A DNA stretch of 64,000 nt from Mesorhizobium hawassense (GCF_003289945.1 NZ_QMBP01000010.1:173130-237129); one strand, 5' to 3'. Counted from the first letter of the stretch, positions 33,659-43,435 are shown. Numbers and translations are program-made. The notes: generated by a model from the sequence alone, not told the origin.

Positions 33659-36478
33659 CTACTGCCCCAGCCGTTCGAGCAGCACGGGCACATGCACCTG
33701 GTCGGATTTGTAGTTGCCGGTCAGCATGTACATCATGATGTTGACGCCAGCGCGCAGCGCGTAGACGCGCTGCATCGGGTCCGGCGGCACGGTCGGCAGC
33801 ATCGGATCTCCGTTCTCGTCGATCGCCCAGGCACCGGCGAAATCATTGGCGGTGATCATGATCGGCGAGACGCCGTCGCCGGTGCGCACGGGCCGGTTCT
33901 CGGTGTTGCTTGCCTCAAGCGAGGCCTCGACCCAAAGCGGGCTGCCGTTGAAGCGGCCGGGGAACTCCGGAAGGATGAAGAAGGATTTGGTCAGCACATG
34001 GTCCGACGGCACCGGTTCCAGCGGCGGCACGTTGAGATTGGCGAGAATGTCGCGCAGCCTCTCGGTCGCGGGGCCCGCCGCGCCGGCGCCGATGCCGTTC
34101 GAAAACTGATCGCGCGTGTCGAACAGAACCGTGCCGCCCTGCTGCATATAGGCATCGATGCGGGCGATCGCCGCCTGGCTGGGCATGGGCGCCGATGCAT
34201 CGATCGGCCAATATATCAGCGGAAAGAAGGACAGTTCGTCCTTGGCGATGTCGACGCCGGCCGGCGGGCCGGGTTCGAGCGCGGTTTTCTCGATCAGGAA
34301 GCGGGTCAGGCCTTCGAGGCCGGCACGGCTGATCGAATCGACGCCGGGCTCGCCAGTGATCACATAGGCGATGCGGGTCTTCGAAATGTCCTCGATCGCC
34401 TGGGCGTCGCCGGGTTTGGAATCGTCGGCGCGGGCAAGATCGGCGTGGCCGAAGAGGCCGCCCAGCACGACCAGAACGGCCGCGGAGGTCGCCACGGCCG
34501 TTCGGCGCGGCCGGCGCGCCAACAGGCCACCCATCCAGAACACGGCCAAAGTGTCGAGCACCATCAGCAAAAGCGCGATGGCGACCAGCGGACCCTTGAG
34601 GTTCTCCGATTCGTCGAAGGCATAGGGGATGGCGGTCACCGGCAGGGAGACCTGCGGCCGCGTCAGCGGCGCGAACGTGCTCGACGCGTTGAGAAGATTA
34701 TGCGCAAAGACGCCGGTCTCCGAGCCGTAAAGGCCGGGCGGGTTTTCCAGCGTCACAGGGAGCGGACCGGCGCCGGGCACGAGCGGCCGCGCATCGGGCG
34801 AGGGCGGCGTCAGCAGGCCGTCGGCGCCGATCATCCGATAGGGTGCCAGCGACGCGGCGGCGGCTTCGGCATTGGCGATCGCGGCGCCTTGGTTGCGCGA
34901 CAGCTGCACGACGCGCCGCAGCATCTCGACGAAGGTGCCCGAGATCGGCAGGTTCGACCAGGTCGCCTCGGGCGTGACATGGAAGAGCACCAGCGTGCCT
35001 TTGTCCTTCTTCATGCCCGTCACCAGCGGCGTGCCGTCGGCAAGCGTGGCCCAGGTGCGCTCGACGATGTCGGGCGTCGGTTCGGCCAGAACCTGCCGGC
35101 TCACCGTCACCTCGGAGGGCGGGGAAAGATCGGCGAAGGGTCCGTTCTTCGGGAATTCCGTGACCGCCTGCGGCGTCGTCCACGACAGCGCGCCGCCGAG
35201 CGCGCGTTCCCCGCTCCGTAGCCGGACCGGCAAAAGGTCGTCGTCATTGCCGGCCGCGGCAAGGCGCGGCCCGGCAAAACGCGCCAGCGTGCCGCCCTTG
35301 TCGACCCAGTCGACCAGCCGCTGCTTGACCTGCTCAGGAATGGTGCCGACATCGGCCATGATGATCATCGCCGGCTTCTGGTCGAGAAGCTGCGGAATGG
35401 CGTCGGCGAGATCGGCGCTCGAGGGCTCGACAAGGTCGGCGAAGGGCTGCAGGGCGCGGCGGATATAGTAGAGCGGCGACAGAAGCGGTTGCGCCTGGTC
35501 GGCCTCGGCCTGCGAGAGCAGGCCGACGCGCCGCCGCTTCGAGCTTTCATCCAGCACGCGCACGGCGCCGGCCTGGTGCTCGCCGTCGAGCGCGATCGAG
35601 GCAAAATCGTTGCGCAATTCGAACGGCACCGTCATCGTCGCCGTGGCGGCGGCTTGGCCGGGCGCGAAGGTCAGCATCGCATCGGCGATGCGGCGGCCCT
35701 TGTCGTCGAAGGCGCCCGCGGTGACCTGCGCCGGCGCCGGATCGCCCGGCGCTCGGATGGCTGTCAGCGCGAAGCCGTCGACCTGGTTGTCCGCGCCGAT
35801 GAGCCCGGTCAGCGGCATCCGGTCGGACGTCGCCCAGACCAGCCGCGTCGCGTTCTTTGCGAGCAGCGTCCTGAAAGCGATGTCGTCGCCCTTGGCGGCA
35901 AGCCCGTCGGCCAGCACGGCAACACTGGCGCCGGGCAGGCGCTCCAGCGCGGCGGCGACGCGGGCGTAGACGGCCGGCCGGTCGGTCGGGACCGGCCGCG
36001 GCTTGGCGGCGCGCAGATGATCGAGCGCGGCCGAGGCGTCGAAAGGACCGATCTCGGCGTTCGGCTTCTCGGCGGTGAAGGCGATGACGACCGGTACCCC
36101 GTTCGAGCCTGCATCGCCGATCAGCCGCTCGGCTGTGGCGACGCGCTTACCCCAGTCGGCGGCACTTGCCCAGCCATTGTCGATGACGAGCGCCAGGGCA
36201 GCGCCTTCCGCCGGCAGTTTTTCGCGCGGATTGAAGACCGGCTCGGCCAAAGCCATCACCACAAGTGCGGCCATCAGCAGCCGGAGCAGTGTCAGCCACC
36301 AAGGGCTCTGTTGCGGGGTCTCTTCGCGCCTCAGGACGCGAGCGAGGATTTCCAGCGGCGGAAAAACCTCCGTCTGCGGCTTGGGCGGGGTGAGCCTGAG
36401 CAGCCACCAGATCACCGGCAGCGCCAGAAGCCCCCACAGCACCATGGGCGCCCCGAAGGAAAGCGGCAGCCAGCTCAT
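33659..36478 (-). CDS. DUF4159/BatA-domain membrane protein
   Basis: A 939-residue protein. The N-terminus is the BatA-type aerotolerance region with two membrane helices (LWGLLALPVIWWLLRLTPP at about 13-31; LLRLLMAALVVMALAEPVFNP at about 64-84). The middle holds a degenerate von Willebrand-type fold (ALALVIDNGWASAADWG), and the C-terminal 230 residues match DUF4159 (IAYVITGEPGVDSISRAGLEG, TVLFDTRDQFSNG). A membrane helix lies near 630-650. The start at 36478 overlaps the DUF58 stop by 4 bases. It belongs to the envelope-linked MoxR operon. Confidence 0.87.
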   Translation of the reverse strand: MSWLPLSFGAPMVLWGLLALPVIWWLLRLTPPKPQTEVFPPLEILARVLRREETPQQSPWWLTLLRLLMAALVVMALAEPVFNPREKLPAEGAALALVIDNGWASAADWGKRVATAERLIGDAGSNGVPVVIAFTAEKPNAEIGPFDASAALDHLRAAKPRPVPTDRPAVYARVAAALERLPGASVAVLADGLAAKGDDIAFRTLLAKNATRLVWATSDRMPLTGLIGADNQVDGFALTAIRAPGDPAPAQVTAGAFDDKGRRIADAMLTFAPGQAAATATMTVPFELRNDFASIALDGEHQAGAVRVLDESSKRRRVGLLSQAEADQAQPLLSPLYYIRRALQPFADLVEPSSADLADAIPQLLDQKPAMIIMADVGTIPEQVKQRLVDWVDKGGTLARFAGPRLAAAGNDDDLLPVRLRSGERALGGALSWTTPQAVTEFPKNGPFADLSPPSEVTVSRQVLAEPTPDIVERTWATLADGTPLVTGMKKDKGTLVLFHVTPEATWSNLPISGTFVEMLRRVVQLSRNQGAAIANAEAAAASLAPYRMIGADGLLTPPSPDARPLVPGAGPLPVTLENPPGLYGSETGVFAHNLLNASSTFAPLTRPQVSLPVTAIPYAFDESENLKGPLVAIALLLMVLDTLAVFWMGGLLARRPRRTAVATSAAVLVVLGGLFGHADLARADDSKPGDAQAIEDISKTRIAYVITGEPGVDSISRAGLEGLTRFLIEKTALEPGPPAGVDIAKDELSFFPLIYWPIDASAPMPSQAAIARIDAYMQQGGTVLFDTRDQFSNGIGAGAAGPATERLRDILANLNVPPLEPVPSDHVLTKSFFILPEFPGRFNGSPLWVEASLEASNTENRPVRTGDGVSPIMITANDFAGAWAIDENGDPMLPTVPPDPMQRVYALRAGVNIMMYMLTGNYKSDQVHVPVLLERLGQ

Positions 36479-37410
36479 GCGACCGCCTTTCCAGCTCGAT
36501 TGGCAATTGACGCTGCGTGCCCGCCTTCCACGGTCATCGCCATGTGGACGCGCACCAGCGCCTCGGAGGCGAGGCGGTCGGTGTGGTTGACGGTGTAGCT
36601 CCAGCCGAGACGCTTGCACCAGGCGGCCAGTTCCTCGCGGCGAGCCCTGTAGAGCAGGCGATACTCATCGGCCAGTGTCTCGGCGCGGCCGGCGGTCAGC
36701 TTGTCGCCGGTCTCTGGATCGGTGAACTCGGTGCGGCCGGCATAGGGGAAGGTTTCCTCGGCCGGGTCGGCGACCTCGATCAGATGCGCGCGCACGCCGT
36801 GGCGGGCGAGCACGTCGAGCCAGGTCATCGTCTCCTCGACCGGATCGAGGAAATCGCTGACGAGGATGATGTCGCAGAAGCGGCGGATGGCCGACAGGTC
36901 GGGCTTGGCGGGCAGCGCGCCGGCATGGCTGAGCTGGGCGGCGATGCGCTCGGCGCCGTTGCGGGCGGTGAACGGGTCGGTCAGGCCCGGCCAGGCGATG
37001 CGCTCGCCGCTGCGCGACAAAAGCTCCGCCAGGGCCAGGGCCAGCACCAGCGCGCGCGATTCCTTGGAAACGCCGGCTCCGGCAGATTTATAGAGCATGG
37101 AAGGCGAAGGGTCGGCCCAGAGCCAGACGGTGTGAGCCGCTTCCCATTCGCGGTCGCGCACATAGGTGTGGTCGTCCCTGGCCGAGCGGCGCCAGTCGAT
37201 GCGCGAGGAATCGCCTTCGACATAGGGCCGGAACTGCCAGAAATTCTCGCCGATGCCGCGCTTGCGGCGGCCGTGCCAGCCGGCGATCACCGTGTTGACG
37301 ATGCGGCGCGCCTCGACCAGCAGATCTGGCACCAGTGAAGCCCGCAACCGGCCACGGGCGAGCGCGTCGCGCGTCGCAACCGGAGCCTGGACCTCGCCTA
37401 TTCGACCCAT
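36475..37410 (-). CDS. DUF58 domain protein
   Basis: A 311-residue cytosolic protein carrying the DUF58 signature at 61-80 (RPYVEGDSSRIDWRRSARDD) followed by a von Willebrand-like fold (WLWADPSPSMLYKS, IILVSDFLDPVEE). It links MoxR ATPases to the BatA-type membrane proteins. The start shares one base with the MoxR stop (TGATG) and the end overlaps the next start by 4 bases, so the three are tightly coupled. Confidence 0.93.
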   Translation of the reverse strand: MGRIGEVQAPVATRDALARGRLRASLVPDLLVEARRIVNTVIAGWHGRRKRGIGENFWQFRPYVEGDSSRIDWRRSARDDHTYVRDREWEAAHTVWLWADPSPSMLYKSAGAGVSKESRALVLALALAELLSRSGERIAWPGLTDPFTARNGAERIAAQLSHAGALPAKPDLSAIRRFCDIILVSDFLDPVEETMTWLDVLARHGVRAHLIEVADPAEETFPYAGRTEFTDPETGDKLTAGRAETLADEYRLLYRARREELAAWCKRLGWSYTVNHTDRLASEALVRVHMAMTVEGGHAASIANRAGKAVA

Positions 37411-38414
37411 CAGATGCCTTTTGCCAGTTTCGCCACCACGTCGCGCACAGAAGTGCCTTCGGCGCGGGCGGCGAAAGTCAGCGCCATGCGATGCTGCAGC
37501 ACCGGTTCGGCCAGGGCGCGAACGTCGTCGACCGAAGGCGCCAACCGGCCATCATATAGGGCGCGGGCACGGGCGCACAGGGTCAGCGCCTGGCTGGCGC
37601 GCGGACCCGGTCCCCAGGCGACATGCTTGTCGGTCTCGGCGTTGCCCTGGCCGGGCCGGGCCGAGCGCACCAGCCTGAGGATCGCCTCGACGACGCTTTC
37701 CGGCACCGGCATGCGGCGGATCAGCGTCTGGATTTCCCTCAGTCTGGCCGGCTGCAGCACGTTGTCGGCCTTGGCCTCGTCGACGCCAGTCGTCTCAAGC
37801 AGGATGCGGCGCTCCGCCTCGATTTCCGGATAGAGGATGTCGACCTGCATCAGGAAGCGGTCGAGCTGCGCTTCGGGGAGCGGATAGGTGCCTTCCTGTT
37901 CCAGCGGGTTCTGCGTCGCCAGCACATGGAAAGGCGAGGGCAGGTCATGGCGGGCGCCGGCGATGGTGACGTGATATTCCTGCATCGCCTGCAGCAGCGC
38001 CGATTGCGTGCGCGGCGAGGCGCGGTTGATCTCGTCCGCCATCAGCAATTGCGTGAAGATCGGCCCGGAAATGAAGCGGAAGGAGCGCTTGCCGAATTCG
38101 TCCTGCTCCATCACTTCGGAGCCGAGGATGTCCGACGGCATCAGGTCGGGCGTGAACTGGACGCGGCGCGAATCGAGGCCGAGCACGATGCCGAGCGTTT
38201 CGACCAGCTTGGTCTTGGCGAGGCCCGGCACGCCGACCAGCAGCGCGTGGCCGCCCGCGAGCAGCGCCACCAGCGTGCGTTCGACAACGGCTTCCTGGCC
38301 GAAGATAACCCGGCCGACCGCGTCGCGGACCCTGGAGATATCGGCCAGCGCCTTTTCGGCTTCCTCGATCATCGCGGTTTCGCTGATCGGGCTTTCCTTG
38401 ATCATCACGCTCAT
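37410..38414 (-). CDS. MoxR-family AAA+ ATPase
   Basis: A 334-residue cytosolic ATPase with Walker A GVPGLAKT at 61-68, Walker B LLMADEINR near 128-136, and the MoxR-typical stretch TYPLPEAQLDRFLM. MoxR proteins act as chaperones for assembly or metal loading of envelope complexes. The start at 38414 (MSVMIKES) is one of two ATGs; an in-frame ATG at 38405 would remove three residues. It is the first gene of a four-gene operon and divergent from the DUF1285 gene, with 155 bases between. Confidence 0.95.
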   Translation of the reverse strand: MSVMIKESPISETAMIEEAEKALADISRVRDAVGRVIFGQEAVVERTLVALLAGGHALLVGVPGLAKTKLVETLGIVLGLDSRRVQFTPDLMPSDILGSEVMEQDEFGKRSFRFISGPIFTQLLMADEINRASPRTQSALLQAMQEYHVTIAGARHDLPSPFHVLATQNPLEQEGTYPLPEAQLDRFLMQVDILYPEIEAERRILLETTGVDEAKADNVLQPARLREIQTLIRRMPVPESVVEAILRLVRSARPGQGNAETDKHVAWGPGPRASQALTLCARARALYDGRLAPSVDDVRALAEPVLQHRMALTFAARAEGTSVRDVVAKLAKGI

Positions 38415-38569
38415 GCCGTTTCGATCCTTGTGGTTGGAAATACCGGCCTGCATTCTCAATGTCGCAGAATGCCGCGATTCGCCCCCGCCTGGCGCCTCTA
38501 TTCGAACTTAAATCACAGACTTAGGCGGACAAGGCTGACAATCGGGACAACAGTGACTATTTCGTGACC

Positions 38570-39214
38570 ATGGCCGAACGCAGCGAACATCGTGAACAAA
38601 GCCTGGGCGAACAAAGCCTAACCAGCGCCACCGAGGCTCGGGGCCTGGAGGCGCTGATCTCGCGGGCTGCGCGCGCCGGCAAGGGGCCGGCGCCGGTCGA
38701 GCGCTGGAACCCGGAGTTCTGTGGCGACCTCGATATGGAGATCAAGGCCGACGGCACCTGGTTCTATCTCGGCACGCCGATCGGCCGCTTGCCGCTGGTG
38801 CAGCTGTTTTCGAGCGTGCTGCGCAAGGATGCGGACGGCAAGACCTACCTGGTGACACCGGTCGAGCGGGTCGGCATCCGTGTGGCCGATGCGCCCTTCA
38901 TCGCCGTCGAAATGAATGTTTCCGGGAGCGGCCATGACCAGGTCATCACCTTCCGCACCAATGTCGGCGATGTCGTCGCCGCCGGACCCGGCCATCCGCT
39001 GCGTTTCGTCGACGAAGAGGAAACCGGCGGCCTGAAACCCTATCTCCTGGTGCGCGGCCGGCTGGAGGCACTGGTGGCGCGGCCGGTGATGTATGAACTG
39101 GTCGAGCATGGCGAGGAAATCGATATCGACGGCAAGACTATGTTCGCCGTCCGCTCGGGCGGCGAGGTCTTTCCGATCATGCCGGCCGAGAAACTGAAAC
39201 GGCTGAGCCTGTGA
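38570..39214 (+). CDS. DUF1285 family protein
   Basis: A 214-residue cytosolic protein matching DUF1285 (PVERWNPEFCGDLDMEIKADG, GRLPLVQLFSSVLR, YLVTPVERVGIRV), a family common in alpha- and gammaproteobacteria with no established biochemical function. A GTG two codons upstream is an alternative start. It shares one base with the CoA pyrophosphatase start (TGATG) and is the first of three coupled genes with nudC-like and cca functions, which suggests a housekeeping role. Confidence 0.87.
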   Translation: MAERSEHREQSLGEQSLTSATEARGLEALISRAARAGKGPAPVERWNPEFCGDLDMEIKADGTWFYLGTPIGRLPLVQLFSSVLRKDADGKTYLVTPVERVGIRVADAPFIAVEMNVSGSGHDQVITFRTNVGDVVAAGPGHPLRFVDEEETGGLKPYLLVRGRLEALVARPVMYELVEHGEEIDIDGKTMFAVRSGGEVFPIMPAEKLKRLSL

Positions 39215-39846
39215 TGGACCAGGTGACGCCGGCACCGTTCTCGATCGCTGACTTTCGCGCCCGCGTCGCGGCGCAGGCGGCGATCGTCCCGGGCGACGAT
39301 TTCGGCGATCATCGCTTCAACCCCGGCCACCCGAGGCTCCAACACGTCAAGCCGCTGCGCGACGCCGCGGTGCTGATACCGGTGATCGACCGTGCCGAGG
39401 GCGCCATGGTGCTGCTCACCAAGCGCGCCGAGAAATTGCGCAGCCATTCCGGCCAGGTGGCTTTTCCAGGCGGCACCATCGACCCGACCGATCCGGGCCC
39501 CGAAGGAACGGCGCTGCGCGAGACCTTCGAGGAGATCGGTCTCGATCGCGACCATATCGAGATCATAGGGCGTATGCCTGATTATGTTGCAGGCAGCGGC
39601 TATCGCATCGTGCCGGTGCTTTCGGTGGTGCGTCCCGGCTTTTCGCTGACGCTCAATACCGATGAGGTCGACGCGGCCTTCGAGGTGCCCCTGAGCTTCC
39701 TGATGGACCCCTTCAACCACAAGCGCGACAGCCGCTTCTGGAACGACCTCGAATGGTTCTTCTACGATATGCCCTATGGCGACCAGCGCATCTGGGGCGT
39801 CACCGCAGGCATCGTACGCACCCTTTACGAGAGACTCTACGCTTGA
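39214..39846 (+). CDS. Nudix CoA pyrophosphatase
   Basis: A 210-residue hydrolase. The CoA-pyrophosphatase signature (LLTKRAEKLRSHSGQVAFPGG) spans residues 67-87 and runs into the Nudix box ending ALRETFEEIGL at 100-110, whose glutamates bind the catalytic metal. The enzyme cleaves CoA derivatives to 4'-phosphopantetheine and 3',5'-ADP, presumably clearing oxidised CoA. It overlaps cca by 4 bases (TTGA). Confidence 0.92.
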   Translation: MDQVTPAPFSIADFRARVAAQAAIVPGDDFGDHRFNPGHPRLQHVKPLRDAAVLIPVIDRAEGAMVLLTKRAEKLRSHSGQVAFPGGTIDPTDPGPEGTALRETFEEIGLDRDHIEIIGRMPDYVAGSGYRIVPVLSVVRPGFSLTLNTDEVDAAFEVPLSFLMDPFNHKRDSRFWNDLEWFFYDMPYGDQRIWGVTAGIVRTLYERLYA

Positions 39847-41111
39847 GCGCCGTCATCACTCTTTTGGGCAAGGCCGACTGGCTGCACGACGAGCATCTGC
39901 AGCGGCTTCTGGCCGTGCTGAAGGAAGGCGGCGAGGAAGCGCGCGTCGCCGGCGGCGCGGTGCGCAACACGTTGCTCGACCAGCCCGTTGCCGACATCGA
40001 CATCGCCGCCACGACCTTGCCCGACGAGATCATCCGTCGCGCCGAGGCGGCCGGCTTCAAGACGGCGCCGACCGGTATCGAGCATGGCACCATCACCGTG
40101 GTGGCGGGCGGCAAGCCTTATGAAGTGACGACGCTGCGCGCCGACGTGGAGACCGACGGCCGGCGGGCAAAGGTGATTTTCGGCCGCGACTGGAAAGCCG
40201 ACGCCGAACGGCGCGACTTCACCATCAACGCGCTCTATGCCGAAGCCGATGGCACGGTCGTCGACCTCGTCGGCGGCGTCGCCGATATCGAGGCGCGGCG
40301 ACTGCGTTTCATCGGCGGCGCCGAAGCGCGCATCCGCGAGGATTATCTGCGCATCCTGCGCTTTTTCCGCTTCTTTGCCTGGTATGGCGACGGACGGCCT
40401 GACGCGGAAGGGCTGAAGGCTTGCGCGAGATTGAAGGAAGGGCTTGCCCAGCTTTCGGCCGAACGCGTCTGGTCCGAGCTGAAGAAGCTGCTGTCGGCTC
40501 CGGATCCCTCGCGCGCGCTGCTGTGGATGCGTCAGGCGGGCGTGCTTTCCGCGGCGCTGCCGGAAAGCGAGAAATGGGGCATCGATGCCATTCACGGCCT
40601 GATCAGGACCGGGAAGGATCTCGGCTGGGCCGTCGATCCAATACTGAGGCTGGAGGCGATCGTCCCGCCCGACGCCGTGCGGATGAAGACGCTTGGCGAA
40701 CGGCTGCGGCTTTCGAATGAAGAGGCGGGTCGCCTGCGGCATTGGGCGCTCACCGCCGCGCCGGAAGCGAAGGTAACCGAGACCGAACTGGCCAAAAAAC
40801 TCTATTATGGCGATCGCGATGGCTATCTCGATCGCATCCGGCTGGCGCTCGCCGCGGCGCGGACGCGCGCGGTCGAGGACAATCAGGCGATGATGGAAGC
40901 CGGCGGTTTTTCGCGCCTGCTCAATTTCACGCTGAAATGGGAAAAGCCGGTGTTTCCGATCAAAGGCGCCGACCTCACCGGGCTTGGCGCGGCGCCGGGG
41001 CCGAAGCTCGGCGCCACGCTGAAGAACCTCGAGAAGGAGTGGGTCGGGTCAGGCTTCACCCTTGAACGCGACGCGCTGATGCAGCGCGCCGCGCAAGCCC
41101 TGGAGATTTAG
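39843..41111 (+). CDS. cca: CCA tRNA nucleotidyltransferase/poly(A) polymerase-type enzyme
   Basis: A 422-residue enzyme that adds or repairs the 3' CCA of tRNAs. The class II nucleotidyltransferase motif is clear: VAGGAVRN followed by the two metal-binding aspartates of ADIDIA, then RRDFTINALY and the RILRFFRFFAWYG neck helix. The start is a TTG at 39843 overlapping the Nudix stop; no ATG lies near the conserved N-terminus, and the longer frame upstream is the antisense/out-of-frame part of the Nudix gene. Poly(A) polymerase activity cannot be excluded, but RR-DFTIN-type motifs and size favour CCA addition. Confidence 0.92.
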   Translation: MSAVITLLGKADWLHDEHLQRLLAVLKEGGEEARVAGGAVRNTLLDQPVADIDIAATTLPDEIIRRAEAAGFKTAPTGIEHGTITVVAGGKPYEVTTLRADVETDGRRAKVIFGRDWKADAERRDFTINALYAEADGTVVDLVGGVADIEARRLRFIGGAEARIREDYLRILRFFRFFAWYGDGRPDAEGLKACARLKEGLAQLSAERVWSELKKLLSAPDPSRALLWMRQAGVLSAALPESEKWGIDAIHGLIRTGKDLGWAVDPILRLEAIVPPDAVRMKTLGERLRLSNEEAGRLRHWALTAAPEAKVTETELAKKLYYGDRDGYLDRIRLALAAARTRAVEDNQAMMEAGGFSRLLNFTLKWEKPVFPIKGADLTGLGAAPGPKLGATLKNLEKEWVGSGFTLERDALMQRAAQALEI

Positions 41112-41133
41112 TCGGTCAGGCGACCGTCGCCCG

Positions 41134-42120
41134 TCAATGGATCGCGACGGGAGCCAGCGCCCGCGAAAGGCTTGCCTCGCCCTTGCCGTAGATGGACGGG
41201 TCGTAATTGGCCAGCGTATCGGTGCGAGCCGTGTTGAGCAGGTCGTTGGTTATCTGCACCGGCGTCGCCTTGGTGAACTTGCTGCCGATGATCGCGGCGT
41301 AGCCGGAAATGATCGGCGCGGCGAAGGACGTTCCGTAAAGACCGGTCTTGTCGCCTTCGACGCCAACCACGAGGAAGTGGCTCTGCACCTGCGTATTGGA
41401 GCCGGCGTAGTCGGAATACCAGGCAAGCTGAGCCTTGTTGGTCGTGGTGCCGTTCGTCGACAGCGCGCCGGCGAAGATCGCCGTCGATTTGCCGATCAAA
41501 GCGAGGTCGAGATAGTCCTGTTGGCCGTTGATGGCCGCGCCGACGGCGACGGCGTCGTTGCCGGCCGCCTTCGAGACGATGGCAGAGCCTTTGGTGGCGT
41601 AAGAGATGATCGACGCCTCTTCCGGGGCCCAGCCGATCTGGTTCACGCTGTAGCCCGCGGTCGTATACATGCCATAGCTGAGGTTGAGCACGTTGAGGCC
41701 ACCCGCCAGCGGGACGTACGAGCCCGTCGAGAAATCCTTGGAGCGGATGGTTGCAGAGGGAGCGATCATGCTTGCCTCCTCGCGCGTCCATTCACCATGC
41801 CGCTGCGTCTGCACGCCGATGCCGAAATTGCCGGAGAAGCGTGATGTGCTGCTGAAGTCGTCGACCATGGTGATGGTGACGCCCTTGCCCTTGTAGCCGG
41901 CAGCCCACGCGGCGCCGACGTCCGGGCTCATCCAGCTCTGGACGGCCTGTGTCGTCCGCGAGACCGGGATCGTTGCGCTCACGCATATCGATCCGCCGCC
42001 ATGGCAGAGCGCGGCCATCTCGTCCGGGCTCAGAGCGTCCTGCGCCGACGCGATCGGTGCCGAAAGGATGGCCAAGGCAGCAGCGAGGCCGAACTTCAGG
42101 GAATTAGCCGACATGTTCAT
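41134..42120 (-). CDS. Exported subtilisin-family (S8) serine protease
   Basis: A 328-residue protein with a signal peptide (1-26, ending IASAQ). A divergent subtilase fold carries a full triad: Asp87 or Asp88 in TMVDDFS, His108 in RHGEW (in place of the usual HGTH), and Ser265 in YGTSFAAP, plus the oxyanion Asn189 in SKAAGND. Two Cys at 39 and 46 may form a disulfide at the mature N-terminus. There is no pro-domain of usual size. It lies 67 bases downstream of a small outer-membrane protein on the same strand; together they may form a surface-protease unit. Confidence 0.82.
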   Translation of the reverse strand: MNMSANSLKFGLAAALAILSAPIASAQDALSPDEMAALCHGGGSICVSATIPVSRTTQAVQSWMSPDVGAAWAAGYKGKGVTITMVDDFSSTSRFSGNFGIGVQTQRHGEWTREEASMIAPSATIRSKDFSTGSYVPLAGGLNVLNLSYGMYTTAGYSVNQIGWAPEEASIISYATKGSAIVSKAAGNDAVAVGAAINGQQDYLDLALIGKSTAIFAGALSTNGTTTNKAQLAWYSDYAGSNTQVQSHFLVVGVEGDKTGLYGTSFAAPIISGYAAIIGSKFTKATPVQITNDLLNTARTDTLANYDPSIYGKGEASLSRALAPVAIH

Positions 42121-42187
42121 ACTCCAATCAGAAAAGAACCAGGGCGGACGACTTCGGAGCGAAATGATTCTTCATTCGAGCCTCCGA

Positions 42188-42790
42188 TCAGAAAGTGAGA
42201 CGGTAGTTCAGCCACAGATGCATGGTCTCCGGCTTGGCGCTAACCAGATATTTCAACGTTTCCTCGGGCGCGGTCTCGCCCGCCGCCAGCCGGCAGTTGA
42301 CGCTGTAGGTTCCCAGGTCGCCATAGTCGGCCTCGCAGGGCTTTTCCGTGAGATTGCCGCCGATGACCGAGGTGACCGAAAGCGACAAGGTGCTGTTCGG
42401 ATTCGGATGGATCTGCGTGAGAAAACCAAGCTTGAAGCTGGGCTCGATGCGGTATTTCTCGGCTTGCTCTCCGGTGCCAAACCCCCAGAGAATGCCGGTA
42501 TCGGGCGTGATCTGGGTGAGAAGATCGATATGCATGTCGACCCAGTTCGCATGGTACCAGCGAGTGAACGATACCCAGCTTCCGCTCTGCAGTTCGTAGC
42601 CGCCGTTGCCGAGGCCCCTGGCGCGGTCGCTGAGCGGAGAGCCCTGATGAACGTCGACGAGCGAGGTGGTCCACTCCTGGGCGGCTGCCGTGGACGCGCA
42701 CAGCAGAGTGCACGACAACAGTGCCGCCGTGCAGAGACCACCCCGGATGTTGGATCGCTCGCGCATGCGCGAAGCACCTCGCCCCACCAT
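42188..42790 (-). CDS. Small outer-membrane beta-barrel-like protein
   Basis: A 200-residue protein with a signal peptide cut near residue 37 (STAAAQE), then alternating amphipathic strands (GSWVSFTRWYHANWVDMHID, FKLGFLTQIHPN, STLSLSVTSVIGGN) ending in a C-terminal Phe (WLNYRLTF), the sorting mark of outer-membrane barrels. A second in-frame start at 42766 gives a more typical signal peptide. Family unknown. It is the upstream partner of the subtilase gene. Two Cys (PCEADYG, VNCRL) may pair. Confidence 0.65.
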   Translation of the reverse strand: MVGRGASRMRERSNIRGGLCTAALLSCTLLCASTAAAQEWTTSLVDVHQGSPLSDRARGLGNGGYELQSGSWVSFTRWYHANWVDMHIDLLTQITPDTGILWGFGTGEQAEKYRIEPSFKLGFLTQIHPNPNSTLSLSVTSVIGGNLTEKPCEADYGDLGTYSVNCRLAAGETAPEETLKYLVSAKPETMHLWLNYRLTF

Positions 42791-43045
42791 TCCGGACAGC
42801 GCCTTGATGGCGAAGGGCTCCTCGGGCAGCCGCCTCTGGCCGGATCATACGCGGCAGAGTCGCACGCGCACCGTTACCGGGAGGTTATCCAAGCCGTTAC
42901 GAATATAAGAATTTGCTTGATTATGCGGAAAAAGTGCCTCTGCCGGCGATCCAAAGGACCACCTGCAAAGAGAGCGCATGTGCCGGAAGCAACGTTCCGC
43001 TCTTGCCTGTCGGCTTGCCTGGTTCGAATTCCGCGACGTAGCCGC

Positions 43046-43231
43046 TCAGGCGGCGTCGCGGACCTTCTGGATGCGCGAGCGGATCGCCTCGATCATCGTC
43101 TCGCGGATGACGGTCTCGCCATGGGTCTCGCGCATATGCTCGACGGCCCGGCGCATGACCTCCGCTTCCTCGTCGGCGCGCGTGTGCCAATCACAGCCGG
43201 GAACCAGCGATCCGCATTGGAATTCCTTCAT
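43046..43231 (-). CDS. DUF1059 family small protein
   Basis: A 61-residue protein matching DUF1059 as remembered: KEFQCGSLVPGCDWHTRADEEAEVM with two Cys and a His, then a helix HMRETHG and a C-terminal helical segment. The Cys/His arrangement suggests metal or redox binding, unproven. GGAAAGGAAG lies just upstream of the start. Confidence 0.85.
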   Translation of the reverse strand: MKEFQCGSLVPGCDWHTRADEEAEVMRRAVEHMRETHGETVIRETMIEAIRSRIQKVRDAA

Positions 43232-43404
43232 GGCCCTTCCTTTCCTAGCGCAGGTGGTTCGGCCTTGGCCGACCGGCCCCTGATGTTTTGTCTTGGCAGT
43301 CCGGAATAGAAACGGCGACGCGCCTCTTCCGGTTGCTCTGCCGGACTACCATAACACGCGCCCGACGGTTCGGTTGCATCGAAAGTCCAGTCTCGGAATG
43401 GAAA

Positions 43405-43435
43405 GGAAAGGCGGAGCACGATGCCCCGCCTTTCC
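43405..43435 (-). terminator. Hairpin downstream of the DUF1344 gene
   Basis: A 10-bp inverted repeat (43405-43414 and 43426-43435) with an 11-base loop, 36 bases after the DUF1344 stop. There is no clear T-run on the minus strand. Confidence 0.55.

Noticed and set aside
32138..35221. 1027-codon open frame on the plus strand
   Set aside because: It is antisense to the DUF4159 and BatA-type genes, is rich in Arg/Ala/Gly/His as expected of high-GC antisense frames, and has no family motif.
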